The notes under the pieces: model-generated
Seen by the model: only the letters and a program-made list of their open reading frames with translations
The model's database searches: none
Told to the model about the DNA's origin: nothing
Made by a program: the position numbers and the translations under genes
Shown here: positions 26,401 through 39,229 of the stretch, piece by piece
How positions within the stretch are numbered: the first letter of the stretch is position 1
Layout of the letters: every line of letters starts with the position of its first letter
NCBI GenBank assembly: GCA_032173965.1
Contig: CM063284.1
Coordinates: forward strand, 137,615,625 to 137,679,624
From: Sitta carolinensis
Taxonomy: Eukaryota; Chordata; Aves; Passeriformes; Sittidae
Reading direction: 5' to 3'
DNA length: 64,000 bases

Positions 26401-29224
26401 CTGATTCAATCCACATCACACTGCCATTGAATCACAGTCTCCACTAACATTCTGAGAGCCCCTGGACTGCTCTGCAGGATGAGACACTAAGGTTGGTTTA
26501 GCTTAACGCTACTTCCAAATTGCAAATATTATCTTATGATGTCTAATTAAACTGTGACTTTTTTTCTTTTACATTTCAATACAATTATATAGGGCTCCTT
26601 TATGTAAAGAATAATAAAACAAAGTATCAGGAGCCTTTTGTATTGATGAAGTGTTATTTAGCAAGGTGCTGGTAGAGTTCTGGGGATGAGAAAAGCCTTC
26701 ATGTTCATTAGTTTTGCTGCTCCTTAATAGGCCAGGAACTTTACTTGAAATCACCACCAGGCCTCCCCCTACTAAAAAATCATACCAGTAAGGTTGTATG
26801 GGAAATGAGAACAAGTCTACTAACCCAGACCTTTTTTCTTTTCCATTATAAGGCCTGGAACTCCACACAAACTCTGAATCGTGCCTTGTCCTTGCTATGA
26901 GAAACCAGGGATTTAAAGTGGTACTGGGCTTTTTTGAATGAAGGAAAAATACATTAATATAAATATATTATATTATAAAACCTGTATTTCAGTAATGCAA
27001 ACCATACAGTAAAGAACCATAATCAATAGATCATAATATTATGCAATAGAATTAAGTTATAAATGCAAATATTTAACTTTATTACTTTATCCTCATCTCT
27101 CTCTTACTATGATTTATCATGCTGTACATGATCTCACATTTTCCTTTGTTAATATAATCCCCAATAAGACCACGTTTTTTTAATGTTTCTGTTTTAAGGA
27201 ATTATATTTAAGCTAAGCAACAAGATTTTTTTTACAATGCAATTGTGGTTTTTTTATTGCACGACAAAAAAGGTTTTCATGTAACAAAAAATATTTTCTT
27301 AAGAAGATTATCTAAAAGTTTGAAATATATGAAGTATTTAGTCTCCTGTTTTAATACTGTTCAGATCATATGAATAAATGCTTTTCTGTCAGACATTTAA
27401 TTACATTTTTCTTTTTAATTATTAGAGTCCTTCCCAACAAACTCAGAACAGACTCAAAAATAAATTATGCAAAAATAATATTATTAATACCGAATTAATA
27501 AATACCAAAGAAAAAAACTTTCCTTATTTTAAATAAAGCTGAAAAAGAAGATGTGAAAAGTAGTATCTAACCGGGTTATGCAAGTTTGCTAAGAAAGAGA
27601 GTTTCTTTGGAAAAATCACCTGGAATAAAAGAGAATGAAATCCCTGATGAAATAAATAGCTGATTGTCCATACAAGTGGAACAGCTGCAACAACCTCGAC
27701 TGAGGAACAACCATTACAGATTATCTGTCAGTTAACAGGTTCACAGAGTATAGACCTTGAATAAGTGCCCATTTTGAATTTAGCTGAATTTCCAAGCAGG
27801 GTGGCAATTTGAAATCTTTTCTTTAAGAAGGAGTTTTCTAATCAATAGAAGGAATTCCCAACCTGCTGACAGGTATCTTTTCAGATTGAAGAACTATTTG
27901 TCTACTGCATCAGGTTCTTCTGTATGAGAAATTATTTTGACTTTTCCATATGTTACTGTAAGATTGAGCCTTATTAAGAAGATGAGTTACTCATCTAAGA
28001 TTTAAAATCCTCTTTTCTGTTTTAAATTTTCAGCAAATCAATTTAGGATTTTCTTTCTTTTTACAATCTGTAGACTTCTTCCATTCCTATTTTCTTTTCA
28101 ACACACTTTCAGGTTCACGATAATCCAATTATCTTTCTTGAACTGTTCAGTTTTTCCATGAAGTCTCAGTTTAATGACAATGAATTGTCTCCCTAGATGA
28201 GACTCTTTGATAAGGCTGTTGGTTGTTTCCTTTTGTCATATTTCAATCTCTCAGACAACCTCTTTACTTTTCTGGTTCAGGCTGTGAAGCCATGTTCTTG
28301 CAAATTAGGTTCGTCTAATGTTACAGTGGAATTTCTAATGATAGTACTATGAGTTATAGAGATTTTTCACTTGAAATAAGTCAGTGATGACATAACTCCT
28401 AGTAAATGACAGAATGCTTGACCATTACTAAAGGAAACAAACAAACAAACAAACAAGAAAGAAGAGAAAATAAAAAGGTTAATATAAAAAATCCTTTAAT
28501 TTTAGAATTATTTTATAATATATACTACTATTTTTTTTTTGTTTTTCACTTTTTAAATTACTTCAGTTTACAAAATCCACAGACAAATAACTTCTGATAA
28601 TAAGCTCTCAATGGTTTGTTGAAGTAGATGAACACTTTTAGAAAAGTTAAAAGAAAGAGCTGTCTATTTAAAGAGCTAATGTGCTACAGGGTAGAGATAA
28701 AACTGTTTAAAAAAAAGAAACAAAAGGCACAAGTCCTTATTGAGAGTGATAACCACTTAACCACAATTAATTTTTTTCAGAGCTGGTAGTTGGCCAGAAA
28801 AATTAGCCAAAAAGTATGCAAATAATGTGCTGCATTGAGTTTATGCAGCTTTAATTAATGGGATTTAATTAACTTACTTTCTAATGCTGGTCCAGGAGGA
28901 ATGAACATTGAAAAAGTATTCTGTATTGGCAATGTAATTTAGACATTTAATCTAAGTTTATAAACTTACAGTAAAAATATATTTTCTCCACCCTTTGTCT
29001 TGTGTATTTTACGGTGTACAAACCTTTCAGGAGTGGGAAATGTGTTTTACACAGCTTTCAAATACAACACGTAAATTGATGACACTTTTAAAATATCCAA
29101 ACTGTAATTCACTTGAGTTCGTTTCACCAGATTACAAAGCAGTACAGTTACATTTTGAAAAGAAAGGAAAGTCACTATCAATGTCATTGATTTGTTTTGT
29201 TTGTGCTCAGTATCAGACATTCAC
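23440..29224. other. AT-rich intronic sequence, no gene seen
   Basis: I see no exon or repeat family. A short (CAAA)n run lies at about 28437-28456. The minus-strand open frame of 115 codons at 23754-24101 is AT-rich random translation without a recognisable domain. Confidence 0.55.
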
Positions 29225-29520
29225 TGCCCTGGTCCTACTGTCCACACTACTCCTGACACAAGCCAGGATATCACTGGACTTTTGGGCCACCTGGGCACAT
29301 GCTTGCTCAGGTTCAGCTGGCTGTTGACCAACACCCCCAGATCCTTTTCTATCCAGTAGTTTTCTGGACATTCTGCCCCAAACCTGTAGTGGTGCTGGGG
29401 GTTGTTGTGAGCCAAGGGCAGAACCCCAGTGTGGAGCCTCATATAACTGGTGTCAGCCCATCGTTCCAGCCTGCCCAGATCCCTCTGAGGAGCCTTCTTA
29501 CTATCAAGATCATCATGGTG
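29225..29520 (-). mobile_element. CR1 LINE fragment, C-terminal ORF2 (RT-distal) region
   Basis: On the minus strand the translation contains H-N-N-P-Q-H-H-Y-R-F-G-A-E-C, then E-K-D-L-G-V-L-V-N-S-Q-L-N-L-S, the strongly conserved block downstream of the CR1 reverse transcriptase. The DNA also matches the familiar avian antisense pattern TGTTGACCAACACCCCCAGATCC and CCATCGTTCCAGCCTGCCCAGATCCCTCTG. Both ends are truncated and no CR1 terminal repeat is attached, so this is an internal scrap. Confidence 0.88.
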
Positions 29521-29949
29521 TCAGGTTCCTATTTTGGTTCTCAAAATTAAGAGACAATGCTTTCCAGAAAATCAAAATTCCTTTTCAGAGGATGATTTAA
29601 GGTCCAAAAAATATTCTCTGAGATAAACTAAATTTAGCATTTTAAACACTTTCATCATGCCTTATGAGCTACTTTAAAGGTAGAAGTCACCTGGTTACCA
29701 ATGTTAAAATTATTGTCCTGTGGAACTTAGCATGATGGTATTTCTGCCTTGTCAATTCAGAAATATAAAGAATGAATAATGTACTAAAGATTTACAGAGC
29801 ATGTCTGCTTATTTACAGATTTCAAGATACATAGTAAAACTGCAGGATCTGCATATTTGCAGCTATCACAGTTCAGAAAAAAGAACAACATATACACATA
29901 AAGTGAAAATGTATTCAATAACCTGAGACAGATTAAATGCCAAGGCACT

Positions 29950-30260
29950 GAAGGCAGCAATAGAACTTCATCAGCATCAACTGGGATGTGCATTTCTATC
30001 CATGGGCCCAGGAGTCCCACTTCATCCCAGTCTGGATCCATCAGTGCCCTCCAGCCTGTTTTCAGATGTCTGCTGCACAGATGCCTTGGCCCTGTGATGT
30101 AGTGGGTATGTTTGGACTTTCAGCACTAGGTTGGTACTTTATCTCCAGCCTGGCTCTCCCCTGTTACCAGCCCCTGTCTCTGCTGCCCATGTTGAGCCCC
30201 TGTGGGATTGTGTCCCATTGAAGAGAGCACAGCCTGTGTGAAACTGACCCAGTGACCTTC
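29950..30260. other. GC-richer stretch of unknown origin
   Basis: About 300 bases between two CR1 fragments are clearly richer in G and C than their surroundings (TGCCCTCCAGCC, CTGGCTCTCCCCTGTTACC). I cannot match it to a CR1 segment or LTR I know. It could be a diverged mobile element or a conserved non-coding block. No coding signature is visible. Confidence 0.35.
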
Positions 30261-30459
30261 AGTTTCAGGTTCTTTGTCCAGCTTTTGCTTTTCTGTGACA
30301 ATTAAATTATATTTAATTGAATCGACATCAAGCCAACTTCAAAATCTGTCTGTATCTACAGGGAAATAAATTCTTCAGGAATGCACATTTGTTGTTCATA
30401 TTAAACTAGGAAGTTAAAATTATAACTCTTGGTTACTTTCTATGGGTTGCTTAGTATAG

Positions 30460-30830
30460 AGTCATAAAATAATGCAGGTTGGAGAAGCTTCAGGAGAGCT
30501 CTTGTCCAACCTCCTGTTCAAAGTAGGGTCAGTCAGAAAAACAGATCGCAAAGGGGAGATTGCACAATCACTCTAGACAATTTTGGTATGTATGTCTGTC
30601 TTTCCGTTCACTTCAATGAAGACCCTTCTCTCTAAGCCCCATACAAGTATTTGAGGAATGCTGTGACAACTCTCTGTCCCCAGAAACTCTTCTCCAGGAT
30701 GAAGAAGCATATCTCCTTGGAGGGTGAGTTCTCCCTCCCTTCCCTGAACTTGCTGCAGTGTATCAGCATCTTTCTTGCACTGAGGATCCAACAATGAATG
30801 CCATATTCCAGATCTAAAAGCTGTGGAAAA
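30460..30830 (-). mobile_element. CR1 LINE 3' fragment
   Basis: Starting at AGTCATAAAATAATGCAGGTTGGAG, the stretch follows the antisense CR1 3' end: CTCTTGTCCAACCTCCTGTTCAAAGTAGGGTCAG. After a diverged middle it continues with CTCCTTGGAGGGTGAGTTC and a CTTGCACTGAGGATCCAAC segment resembling the internal CR1 block. It is old and heavily mutated; the junction between the two parts near 30545-30580 may hide a deletion. Confidence 0.7.
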
Positions 30831-30839
30831 AATTTTTTT

Positions 30840-33800
30840 CCTTGGTTTAGACTACACTTGCACTGATTCAGCCTATTTATGTAATATATAATAATATTAT
30901 ATATTATTAATATATAGTATGCTAATTAACTTCCATTAGTTAATTAGTATGTTAGCATCCTAATAGTATGCTATTAACTTCCATTGCTGCCTGGGTGCAC
31001 AGTTGAATCATGTAACAAGTCGTTGAAGCTTGTGTTTATCCACTTACAAGAAAAGAATATTCTATTAGCATTTTCCCAAAACAACCCAGTAAGAGAAAAG
31101 ATGGTTTTAGGCCCAAATGAATGACATGAACAGGATTTCCAGATATATTGTTTTTCTTTTAAAAAATAGTATAGCATAGCTATGAGGGTCTGAAGAAAAA
31201 ATATTCAAATGAGTCTGACTGGAATCACAGAAAAGCTATTGGTTATTTTTTTCCCTGAAGGTGACATTCTCTGTAATTTGGAAATCAACACTAGGTATAT
31301 CTTGCAATATTTACTGGAAAGACAGGGGTCTGTAGCTCAGCACTTGAAATAAAGTTTTTCATTTGTTTCAACTGTACTGGTATTGCCTTTAACACATTTA
31401 CTGCTTTAACATGTGGATAATAAGGACAGATACATTTGTTTTTATACCAAACAGACTGAATTCTTGCCACAGAGTAAAAGACAGGCGACTTTCAATTGCC
31501 CTGTTTGTAACAACTAATTAGTTCCTTTATCTAGTTCCTAAAGTGAAATCAGTTGATAACCATCCTTAGGATTATGTGCAGTTTCTGTGGTAAATTAAAT
31601 GTTTATGTTTTCCTAAATATTTCCTAATATTTCCTTAACATGCTAAACTTACACAGATTAAAACTAGAAGATGATGTACATCTTCTTTGTCTTCAAATTC
31701 TTAGTCTTCAAATGTTGTGAGCACAATTAAAAATACTCACTGCCAAAAAGGAGAAGTAAACTGGAAATTCAGTTTGTCTTTGCACCAATGTATTGAATTT
31801 TTCAATTCTTCCTGCTCATAGAAGATCTATGAACAAAATTAATTTATATAATTATTAATTAATTTAGTTATTCTCAAAGACAAAAAAGAGTCAACAGAAC
31901 AGATGAACTGTAAGGAAGTTCTAATTTTGATCAAGAATGAAGACACCTATATTTAGGCCAGATCTGTAGACCATATCATTCATTAAATATAGAGAAAATC
32001 CAAGTAAATTCCATGAATAAGTTTCCTAGCTTCAGACTTTCAAAGAAGCAGACAAATTAAGAGAGAGACTGAAAGCTACTCTTGCCTTTGTTGCATACAG
32101 GCAAACATCATAGAAAAAAATCCACCAGCAAAATAACAGGTGATCAGACAAGTTGGTTGAGAGTAGCAGTGTTGAAGAGTTTTTGGCTCTTTAGTGCTAT
32201 GATGAGGAGAGGGTGAGTTTAATTGAAATCCTGCTGTGGCCTTTCAGCACTCCCATGAGCTGAAAGTCCCAGCTGCCCTAGGAGTCAATGCAATGCTCGT
32301 CTATGACCCAAAGGCAGGAACAGCAATAATGTCACAAGTACTTATGTTTTTCACCATGTCACATGAACTTAAGTGAAAATAGTGTAAAACTGATTAAGAT
32401 TTCTGGGGACTGGGGTGAAAAACTTTAATACAGAAATATGTGCAATCATGGTAATGAAGAGAAAGAACTGGGTGTTGCAGTGTGGCCACATTTGACCTGC
32501 CTATACACCTACAAGTCCTAGTCCTTTATGCTTACTTTATACCAGTAATAAGGACAAAAAATGGCATGGTACTCTGAAATTGTTTACCTCTACCCTCTAC
32601 TGTTCAGGATGTCTGCAATGACAATACTGGATATTGACATCAGCGCTGTAATGTGTATTGGAAGACTTGTATAGTGAATCCTGACCACCTAATCCCTCAC
32701 ACATAATAGGAGCTATAAACTGATGTGGAAGTCTTTAAAGATGACATCTACAAGACAGGTGAGAGATTACTATTGAGATTAAAGGAGAGAGCTATAGAAA
32801 TAATTAAAATGAAAGTTAAAAAAACCCACTCCTAAGAAAGGAGACCAATGCCAGAAAACAAGGCAGTATCCTTTTCTCTTCTTTTGCATTTTTGCCATAA
32901 TTAGTACTGGCAGTAAAGATTGATGCATACTATGATTTTTATGGACAGTTTGGAACATTCTGTCTATCAAATAAATAAACTTCATTTAAGTTCTAAAATA
33001 TAGACACAGAAGAAGACAAAAGTAGTTCATCCCTTAGAAGTGAGAAGTGAAAGTATACTCTGAAATTTCTCACGTGTAAAATCCAAACTTAAAAACAAAG
33101 GGGTTCTGGATGAGAAGTTGGAAAAAAGAGATAGTCTCAAGGGAAATTGAAAAAAGTCTTGGGAATCCAAAATACTGTGATGCATTTTCTTCTAAACATC
33201 AAGCATCAGTTTTGTGTGAGTAAATCTGTCAGCAAGTTTTAAGCATTGAAATGCAGATAATGAGTCAATTTACAACCCTAAGACTGTTATAACCTCCTAT
33301 TGTCACTCTGCATTACACATGTAGCATCAAGACGAAGTGTGATAAATGTTTTAAATTAAAGTCAATGTTCTGTTGTAAAGTACATTGTAAAGTTCCACTG
33401 TCAATGGAACTGTTTTCTCACACCATCAGTTGTGCATATCCCATTTATGGCTTTGGTTGCTTTGGTTCTTATTTTTGAGGCATACAACAGACAGGACCAG
33501 AGAAAATGATGACAGTATACTACAGATGAAACAAAATTTGGTTTTATCTGTATTATTTCCCTGATATTGCTCCCTATATAGCTTGGTGAGTGCTTAGCAG
33601 AGAGGGAGAAAGGAGCGTGACAATAGGAATCAGATGAAGTCTGTAGGACCTCAAAAGTAACAGTGACATTAAATAACCAAATTAAAATAACTTTATTTTC
33701 ACTGCTTTTTCAATTCCTTTCCCTGCTCTCTAATTCTGACTTAATCTCATCAAGTTAATGGTAAGTCCCCTGAAAACTTATCTAGTACTGAGCTTATTTG

Positions 33801-34133
33801 TCTTGGTCCATTGGTCAAACTTGAAATGTGTTGCCCACCAACACTAATGTGAGGAACTCATGTTAAAGAGTCTTCCTATCACTTTGCAGTTATAATTAAA
33901 TCTGTTTCATCAATGCTTGGGTTCTGTCTCCTTTTGCATTTTAATCTTTCAAGAATTTCTTCTTTTGATTTCTTTTCCAATTGGCTCCTTGGTTTTGACC
34001 AATTTTTCCTGGTTTTATTAAATGTTATTTTATGCTGCACTTGAGGCATCCTATGAATAGTAAATAAATAAATATATTTAAATGATAAAGAAGAAGTGAC
34101 TCAAACTGTGGGTTTAGATTATATTTTATGAAA
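30840..34133. other. AT-rich intronic sequence, no gene seen
   Basis: A local imperfect duplication is visible at about 30915-30985: TAGTATGCTAATTAACTTCC recurs as TAGTATGCTATTAACTTCC, embedded in TAAT palindromes. Otherwise there is no recognisable exon or repeat. Confidence 0.55.
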
Positions 34134-34258
34134 AAGAGCATGGTGCTAATAATGCCAAGGTCACAGACTTGATCCTAGTATGCATCATTCACTTAAGAGT
34201 TGGACTCAATAGTCCTTGTGGGGCCTCTCCAAGCCAGAGAGTAGTCTGTGATTCTGTG
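34134..34258 (+). mobile_element. tRNA-Ile-derived SINE with CR1-like tail (TguSINE1-like)
   Basis: The left part, AGAGCATGGTGCTAATAATGCC then AAGGTCACAGACTTGATCCTAG, is the anticodon-arm to T-arm half of a nuclear tRNA-Ile (anticodon loop CTAATAA). The T-arm/B-box is mutated from the GGTTCGATCC type to GACTTGATCC. The right part, CACTTAAGAGTTGGACTCAAT then AGTCCTTGTGGG, ends in the CR1-type terminal motif TCTGTGATTCTGTG. A tRNA-Ile head fused to a CR1 tail is the structure described for TguSINE1 in passerines. The D-arm/A-box half of the tRNA is missing or unrecognisable, so the copy is 5'-truncated and the Pol III promoter is broken. The family name is from memory and needs a library match. 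Confidence 0.78.
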
Positions 34259-34440
34259 AAAAATTCTTTGCTGTGAGGGTGGCGAGTCACTGGAACAGGC
34301 TGACCAGAGAAGTTGTGAATGCCACATCCCTGGAAGTGTTTAAGGTCAGCTTGGATGGAGCTCTGACAAACCTGGTCTAGTAGAAGGTGTCCCTGCCCAT
34401 AGCTGGGGATTGGAACTAGATGAGGAATCTGTCTTGCATT
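34259..34440 (+). mobile_element. CR1 LINE fragment directly abutting the SINE
   Basis: From AAAAATTCTTTGCTGTGAGGGTGGCGAG onwards this follows the sense strand of the CR1 3' region: CACTGGAACAGGCTGACCAGAG, ATGCCACATCCCTGGAAGTG, AACCTGGTCTAGTAGAAGGTG and GGATTGGAACTAGATGAGG. It diverges around 34425-34440 before the terminal repeat would be reached, so the 3' tail is lost. It begins within a few bases of the end of the SINE, in the same orientation. Confidence 0.88.
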
Positions 34441-34444
34441 GTAT

Positions 34445-37400
34445 CTCAACAATATGTGAAGCTGGAATGTATTTTAGGCATCACAGTAGCAGAATTGTGG
34501 GTGGAAGAAGTTTTTCCAAATGAAGATGCTTCATGCCCAGAATAACACATTCTTATTGCTTGCAGTATGAGCTCTTGTGACAAGTACAGAACTGAACAAT
34601 GCTACTCTGTAATTAAAGATGACACAGCACGTTGCTATTTAACAACAACATTTGCCTATAAACATCTTATTCTTGTCATCTGTCTACTTACTATTAACTA
34701 GTAATCTGGAGTGACAGGGTGCTGAGAAGAATAAGCATTTAGCACAGACTTTTATTTCTACATCATCAGTTCAGACCTGGACTTCATGTTGAGAAGCCAT
34801 CTTTAGGAGCATTTTCTAACCCTGTGATTTAAAATCATTTCCCATGGGATGCATATCTCATCACAAAATCAGCCCTACAACTGGAACTAAGTGCATCAGA
34901 TTATATCTTTAGAGAAACTACGAATTGAATGCTGCAAGTGGGAACAGTATATGGTCCTAGAAGAGCTAAGAACACTTTGCTTAGAAGCACACTGAGAGAA
35001 GAGTAAGGGTAGAACAACAATAATGCTAAATTCAATTTTAAAAAACACTTTTGTGATCCTAATATTTTTATTTCTTCTTTAATCATACAGTAAATAGATA
35101 AGAATGTCTCCTCGTATATGTGAAAGCAGTAGGATTGTTTTTTGATGTCAGGTTTCTTCATTTTCTCAATACATACTTCAGATGCTATTTTATAGAAGGG
35201 AAAGTGCCGAATGTTAAATTAAAAACAAAAGAAAAGAAAGTATAAGAATTCCGCACCAAAACTTCAGCTGATATTTTAATGCGTTTTCTTTGAATTATTC
35301 CATTGGTAGTATTTTCAGAAAATTCTTTTTAAATGTTACGTTCTACCTAACCTATAATTTTTTTAGTATGCAATCTTCTGGGATTTTAAATTAAAAAATC
35401 TATCAAGGATTAATCATGAATTCATCAATTTATCCAAAATCAAGAATTAATTATGTTTTTTCTTCAATAAATATAATTAAATATAATAATATAATAAATG
35501 TAATAGAATAAATATATGTTTTAAAAAATAGGTTAGATTTGAAATTTTAAAAAGAAGTTGTAAAAATTTATCAATGTTTTGTAATCTTTCCAAATACGTC
35601 TATAGTATTTATCTTAGAGTTATTTATTTATTTATTTATTTATTTAGCTTAGCTAAATAATTTTTAGGTGTAACATGCCATTGATGATCCATGAAATATT
35701 AGTGGCCTATTGTTACCTCCAAAATGAATTACTTTTTCTTTATGGTATTCTGGGTTTCAAAGGAGAATGGCTCTTCCAGAGAGAAGATTAATATTTTTTT
35801 TTATTTAATTATTTTATATATGTATATATATAAATACAATATAATTTTAATTTAGTTTCAATCATTTAAACTCTTTATTGTTTTAAATTGTAAGGCATTT
35901 GACTGACCATCTAGTTTACAGTATTATTATCCATCCATCTCAAAGCTCTCTACATTTGCAATGAGTTTTGCCTGTATGGCGTCATGAGCTATTGAGAAAT
36001 TCTCTTCTAAGACCTGATAAAAAAAGTATCTTTCAAAATACACTTCTAACAAATTTCATTTTATTTTAATAGACAGAGAATTTCAGTGCTGAGTAAGCAT
36101 TTGTTTTTCTTTTCGCATTAAAATACAACTTGTCATAATCCCCACTAAATGATTATACTGGTATTGTTCAGGATGATGTTAGTGGCTGACATAACTGGAA
36201 GCTTAAAGTTCACCTATTTCCAAGCATTTTACATGCACATAATTTGTGCTCAACAGTATGACTATCTTTTATAGATCTAAGTGTCCAAATATGAACTACA
36301 AATTTAACTCATGTGAAAAACTTGCAAATTTAAAAATCTGTTAAGATGACAAAATGAGTCTTTTAGGTTACAGTTCTGTGTTATTCTGTATTATGTTCTC
36401 TTCATAAATAAATTTATCCATCTGCAGAGTTCCTGTCTTTTGAAGAGTTTTTTAAGATTTCATGCTGGCATACTGAACCTGTTCTTGCAGATCTCTATAT
36501 TTTGATATTATTGCTACAGAAGTTCTGTCAAAGCTATCACAAATCAAAGCCAAAATGCTATCAAAAACCAAATGCAAATTGAAGGATTAAGCCATGTAGT
36601 TCTAGATGTGTAAGTGGTACTTATCAGCAGTTTCATTTTTATGAATTGTATGGATATTTCAAAGTCTGCTACTGTGAATTACTATTTCAAAATTTCATTG
36701 AGCTGTAACTTACAACTTGAAGGAAGCACCTGCTTAGAAACATGGAGCTACATTTAATTAGGTACTTTAATGAGCAGTATATACTGATTCCTGCAGAATA
36801 CTCTTTCAGCTATATTGGATTACAGTTCTCACTGCTTGTCTAGACATGGGATCAAAATGTGAATCTTAAATTAGATTGCCTTAAGATTTACATTCTTTTT
36901 TTTTTTTTTTTTGGTCAGGTTACTGTACTTATCATAACAATATGACAGTCCAGTAGATGAAGATTGTAAGTTCACCAAGAAAACCTTAGAATCTCTTGGG
37001 AAATTTCTTTCAAGACTTGCAGTGTATATTCAGTTATTCGTTAAATGAAAAATGACATCTAAACTATAAGAAAAAAAAAACCTAAAGTAAGGCTGACATA
37101 TAATTAAGATTTCAAATTAATCACTGTCTTAGTTAAGCTTCAATATGAGACATGTATAAAAATGATAAATTGCAGTACCATAAGTTGACAAATATGGCTT
37201 ATTTAACAACATTATTCTGAAAGAAATAAATTAAACAGAACATTGAAATAGTAAGTGGATTTGTACCAGACTACAGGAGAGACATCTTTTTTTCTCAATA
37301 ATTAAGTTTTTCTCAAGACAGAAGAAATTATAGTTATTCACTGGTTTTTAACTTTCAAAGAATTACTTTTTTTGCAAATGTTAAAGCAAATAAATAAATT

Positions 37401-38239
37401 TTCATTCATTTTGTCTGGAACTAAATTATGCATGTTATGTGGCTCTCCAATCAACTTAATTTTTTTTTTAAGATTTATCAAAGAAAATTTAGTACTCAAC
37501 AACCACTAAATTCTAACTGCTAATTATGGTAGAATAAAACACTAGATTTATAATCAAGCACATGTGCATGAGCTTTTTTCCTAAAAATTATATGCTGTTT
37601 TTCAAACGAAAGAATAAGGAAGAGAATGACAAGTCTATTTAGATGAATTTATCACATATTCTCCCAAAAAAAGTATGGCAAATATTTGGAAGCAGAAACA
37701 ATCCTTAACTGTTCTTTTGTGTACTGATAATAAAGTGACACAGCCATTCATAACGAGTTTTTAAGAGGTTCTGGCGGTCAGATACTCCCTCCTGCATGAC
37801 ACTGTCCCCTGCCTGCAAGCCAGACCTCTAGTCTTGGGCTGTGTTCTTCTTGCCTGGAGCTCAGGCACATAATTTACAGAGCAATTGCTCTTTTTTCACA
37901 ACTGCTACTTCATGCTATTCACTCAACTGAGTGGTAATAACATGGCCAAGGGAAACCTTAAGCTGATCTAAGGCTGATATGGGATTCTGAGGGGAAGAAC
38001 GAGGAGTATGTTATCCCCTAAGGCGTTGGTATCCCTTTCAATCTTCTGATTAGGAGAAAAGCTCTGTCTGCAAGTGCATCCAGCAGACCAATGCCTTGTT
38101 GCTCAGTTGTCTCCAATGGTTTGGAGTCATAATCATAGTACCTCATCTGAAGATGAAGTAGGGAAGATACGAAACCATCATCATCATCAATGCAAATAAA
38201 AATATAATCCTATGTAGACATTTTTAACTCAGAAGGAGG
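34445..38239. other. AT-rich intronic sequence, no gene seen
   Basis: Very AT-rich, with a (TTTA)n run at 35621-35647, ATATAT palindromes near 35815-35835 and a T run near 36896-36912. No exon or mobile element is recognised. The segment at 37765-37900 is somewhat richer in G and C without an identity. Confidence 0.55.
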
Positions 38240-39220
38240 GTCTTTAAAAATACTCCTTTCAGGGGACTGGGACCTAACTAGAAAGTAAAAGAAAATTGCA
38301 CCCAGGTTTAGAAGGAAGGCTGAGAAGTAAGTACTAAAATTGGGACACTAGACTTTAAGGCATCATATTTGGATTTATTTGGGGAATTGTTAGGCAGACT
38401 CTCCTGGGAAGCAATTATGGGGAGGAAGTGCAGTCAGAGAGATGGTTGATTTTTTTTTAAATGACATCCCAACTATTTTAAGGGGAAGTGAACTTTGGCA
38501 AATGACTCATGAGGCTAAGAAGGGAGCTTCCTAATGAACTAAAATGCAAAGTACAGACAAAAAAAAATAAGGAAAAAAAGGATGGACAAAAAGAAAGGTG
38601 TATAGAAATGGTGCTTAGGAACAAAATCAAGAACGAGAAAGTCCAAAGGGACACTAATATGGGAATGGGTTTTATGGATTATACAAAGGGATTCTACAAG
38701 TAAGCTAGTGGCAAAAAAAAAAGATGGGGAAGATTGCAGATTCACCAGGTGACACAGACAATAATATTCAATCGATGGAAAAGGCCAAAGAAATCCATGC
38801 CTTGTGTGCTTTGTTCTTCATAAGGAGTAACCTATTCATGTATCAGTCCAGTTGGGAAGCAGAGAGGCAGTTGGTTTTGGGTTTCCATCAAAAAATTGGA
38901 TATATTAAATTCACAGATTCACCCAAGGGTACCAGAAGAGCTGTCCAACCCTGACTGAAAAGCTTCTGTCTATAATCCATGGAAAATTATAGCAATCAGC
39001 TGTAGTCCTTCATGATTAGACATATTAGTGATACACTTGTCCTAATGAAAGCAAGAGGGATCACTACAGGCACCATAAACTAATAATGCTTCCCTCAATT
39101 CCTGGAAGTAGCCTAAAGAACACATTTTTGTAATTCATTTTCCATCACTGGAAGGGTGATGCTAATGGGGAGTAGTTAACACAGATTTACCAAGGGTCAA
39201 CTATGGCCCAAATGACATTT
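38240..39220 (+). mobile_element. CR1 LINE relic, ORF2 endonuclease-to-RT linker region
   Basis: The DNA follows the sense strand of CR1 ORF2 at several ordered points. GGCTAAGAAGGGAGCTTCCTAATG corresponds to the CR1 'aagggagcttct' block. It is followed by GTATAGAAATGGTGC, by GATTCTACAAGTAAGCTAGTGG (CR1 'ggcttctacaagtacatt'), by a CAGGTGACACAGACA block, by ATGGAAAAGGCCAAAG and CATGCCTTGTGTGC, and finally by ACACAGATTTACCAAGGGTCAA (CR1 'catggatttaccaaggg'). Stops and indels interrupt the frame throughout, so it is a dead, old copy. It is cut off where the GC-richer element at about 39230 begins. Confidence 0.75.
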
Positions 39221-39229
39221 AGACATCTG

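Noticed and set aside
34134..34210. Possible functional tRNA-Ile gene
   Set aside because: Only the anticodon-to-T-arm half is recognisable, the B-box is mutated, the D-arm is missing, and a CR1-like tail follows. It is a SINE.
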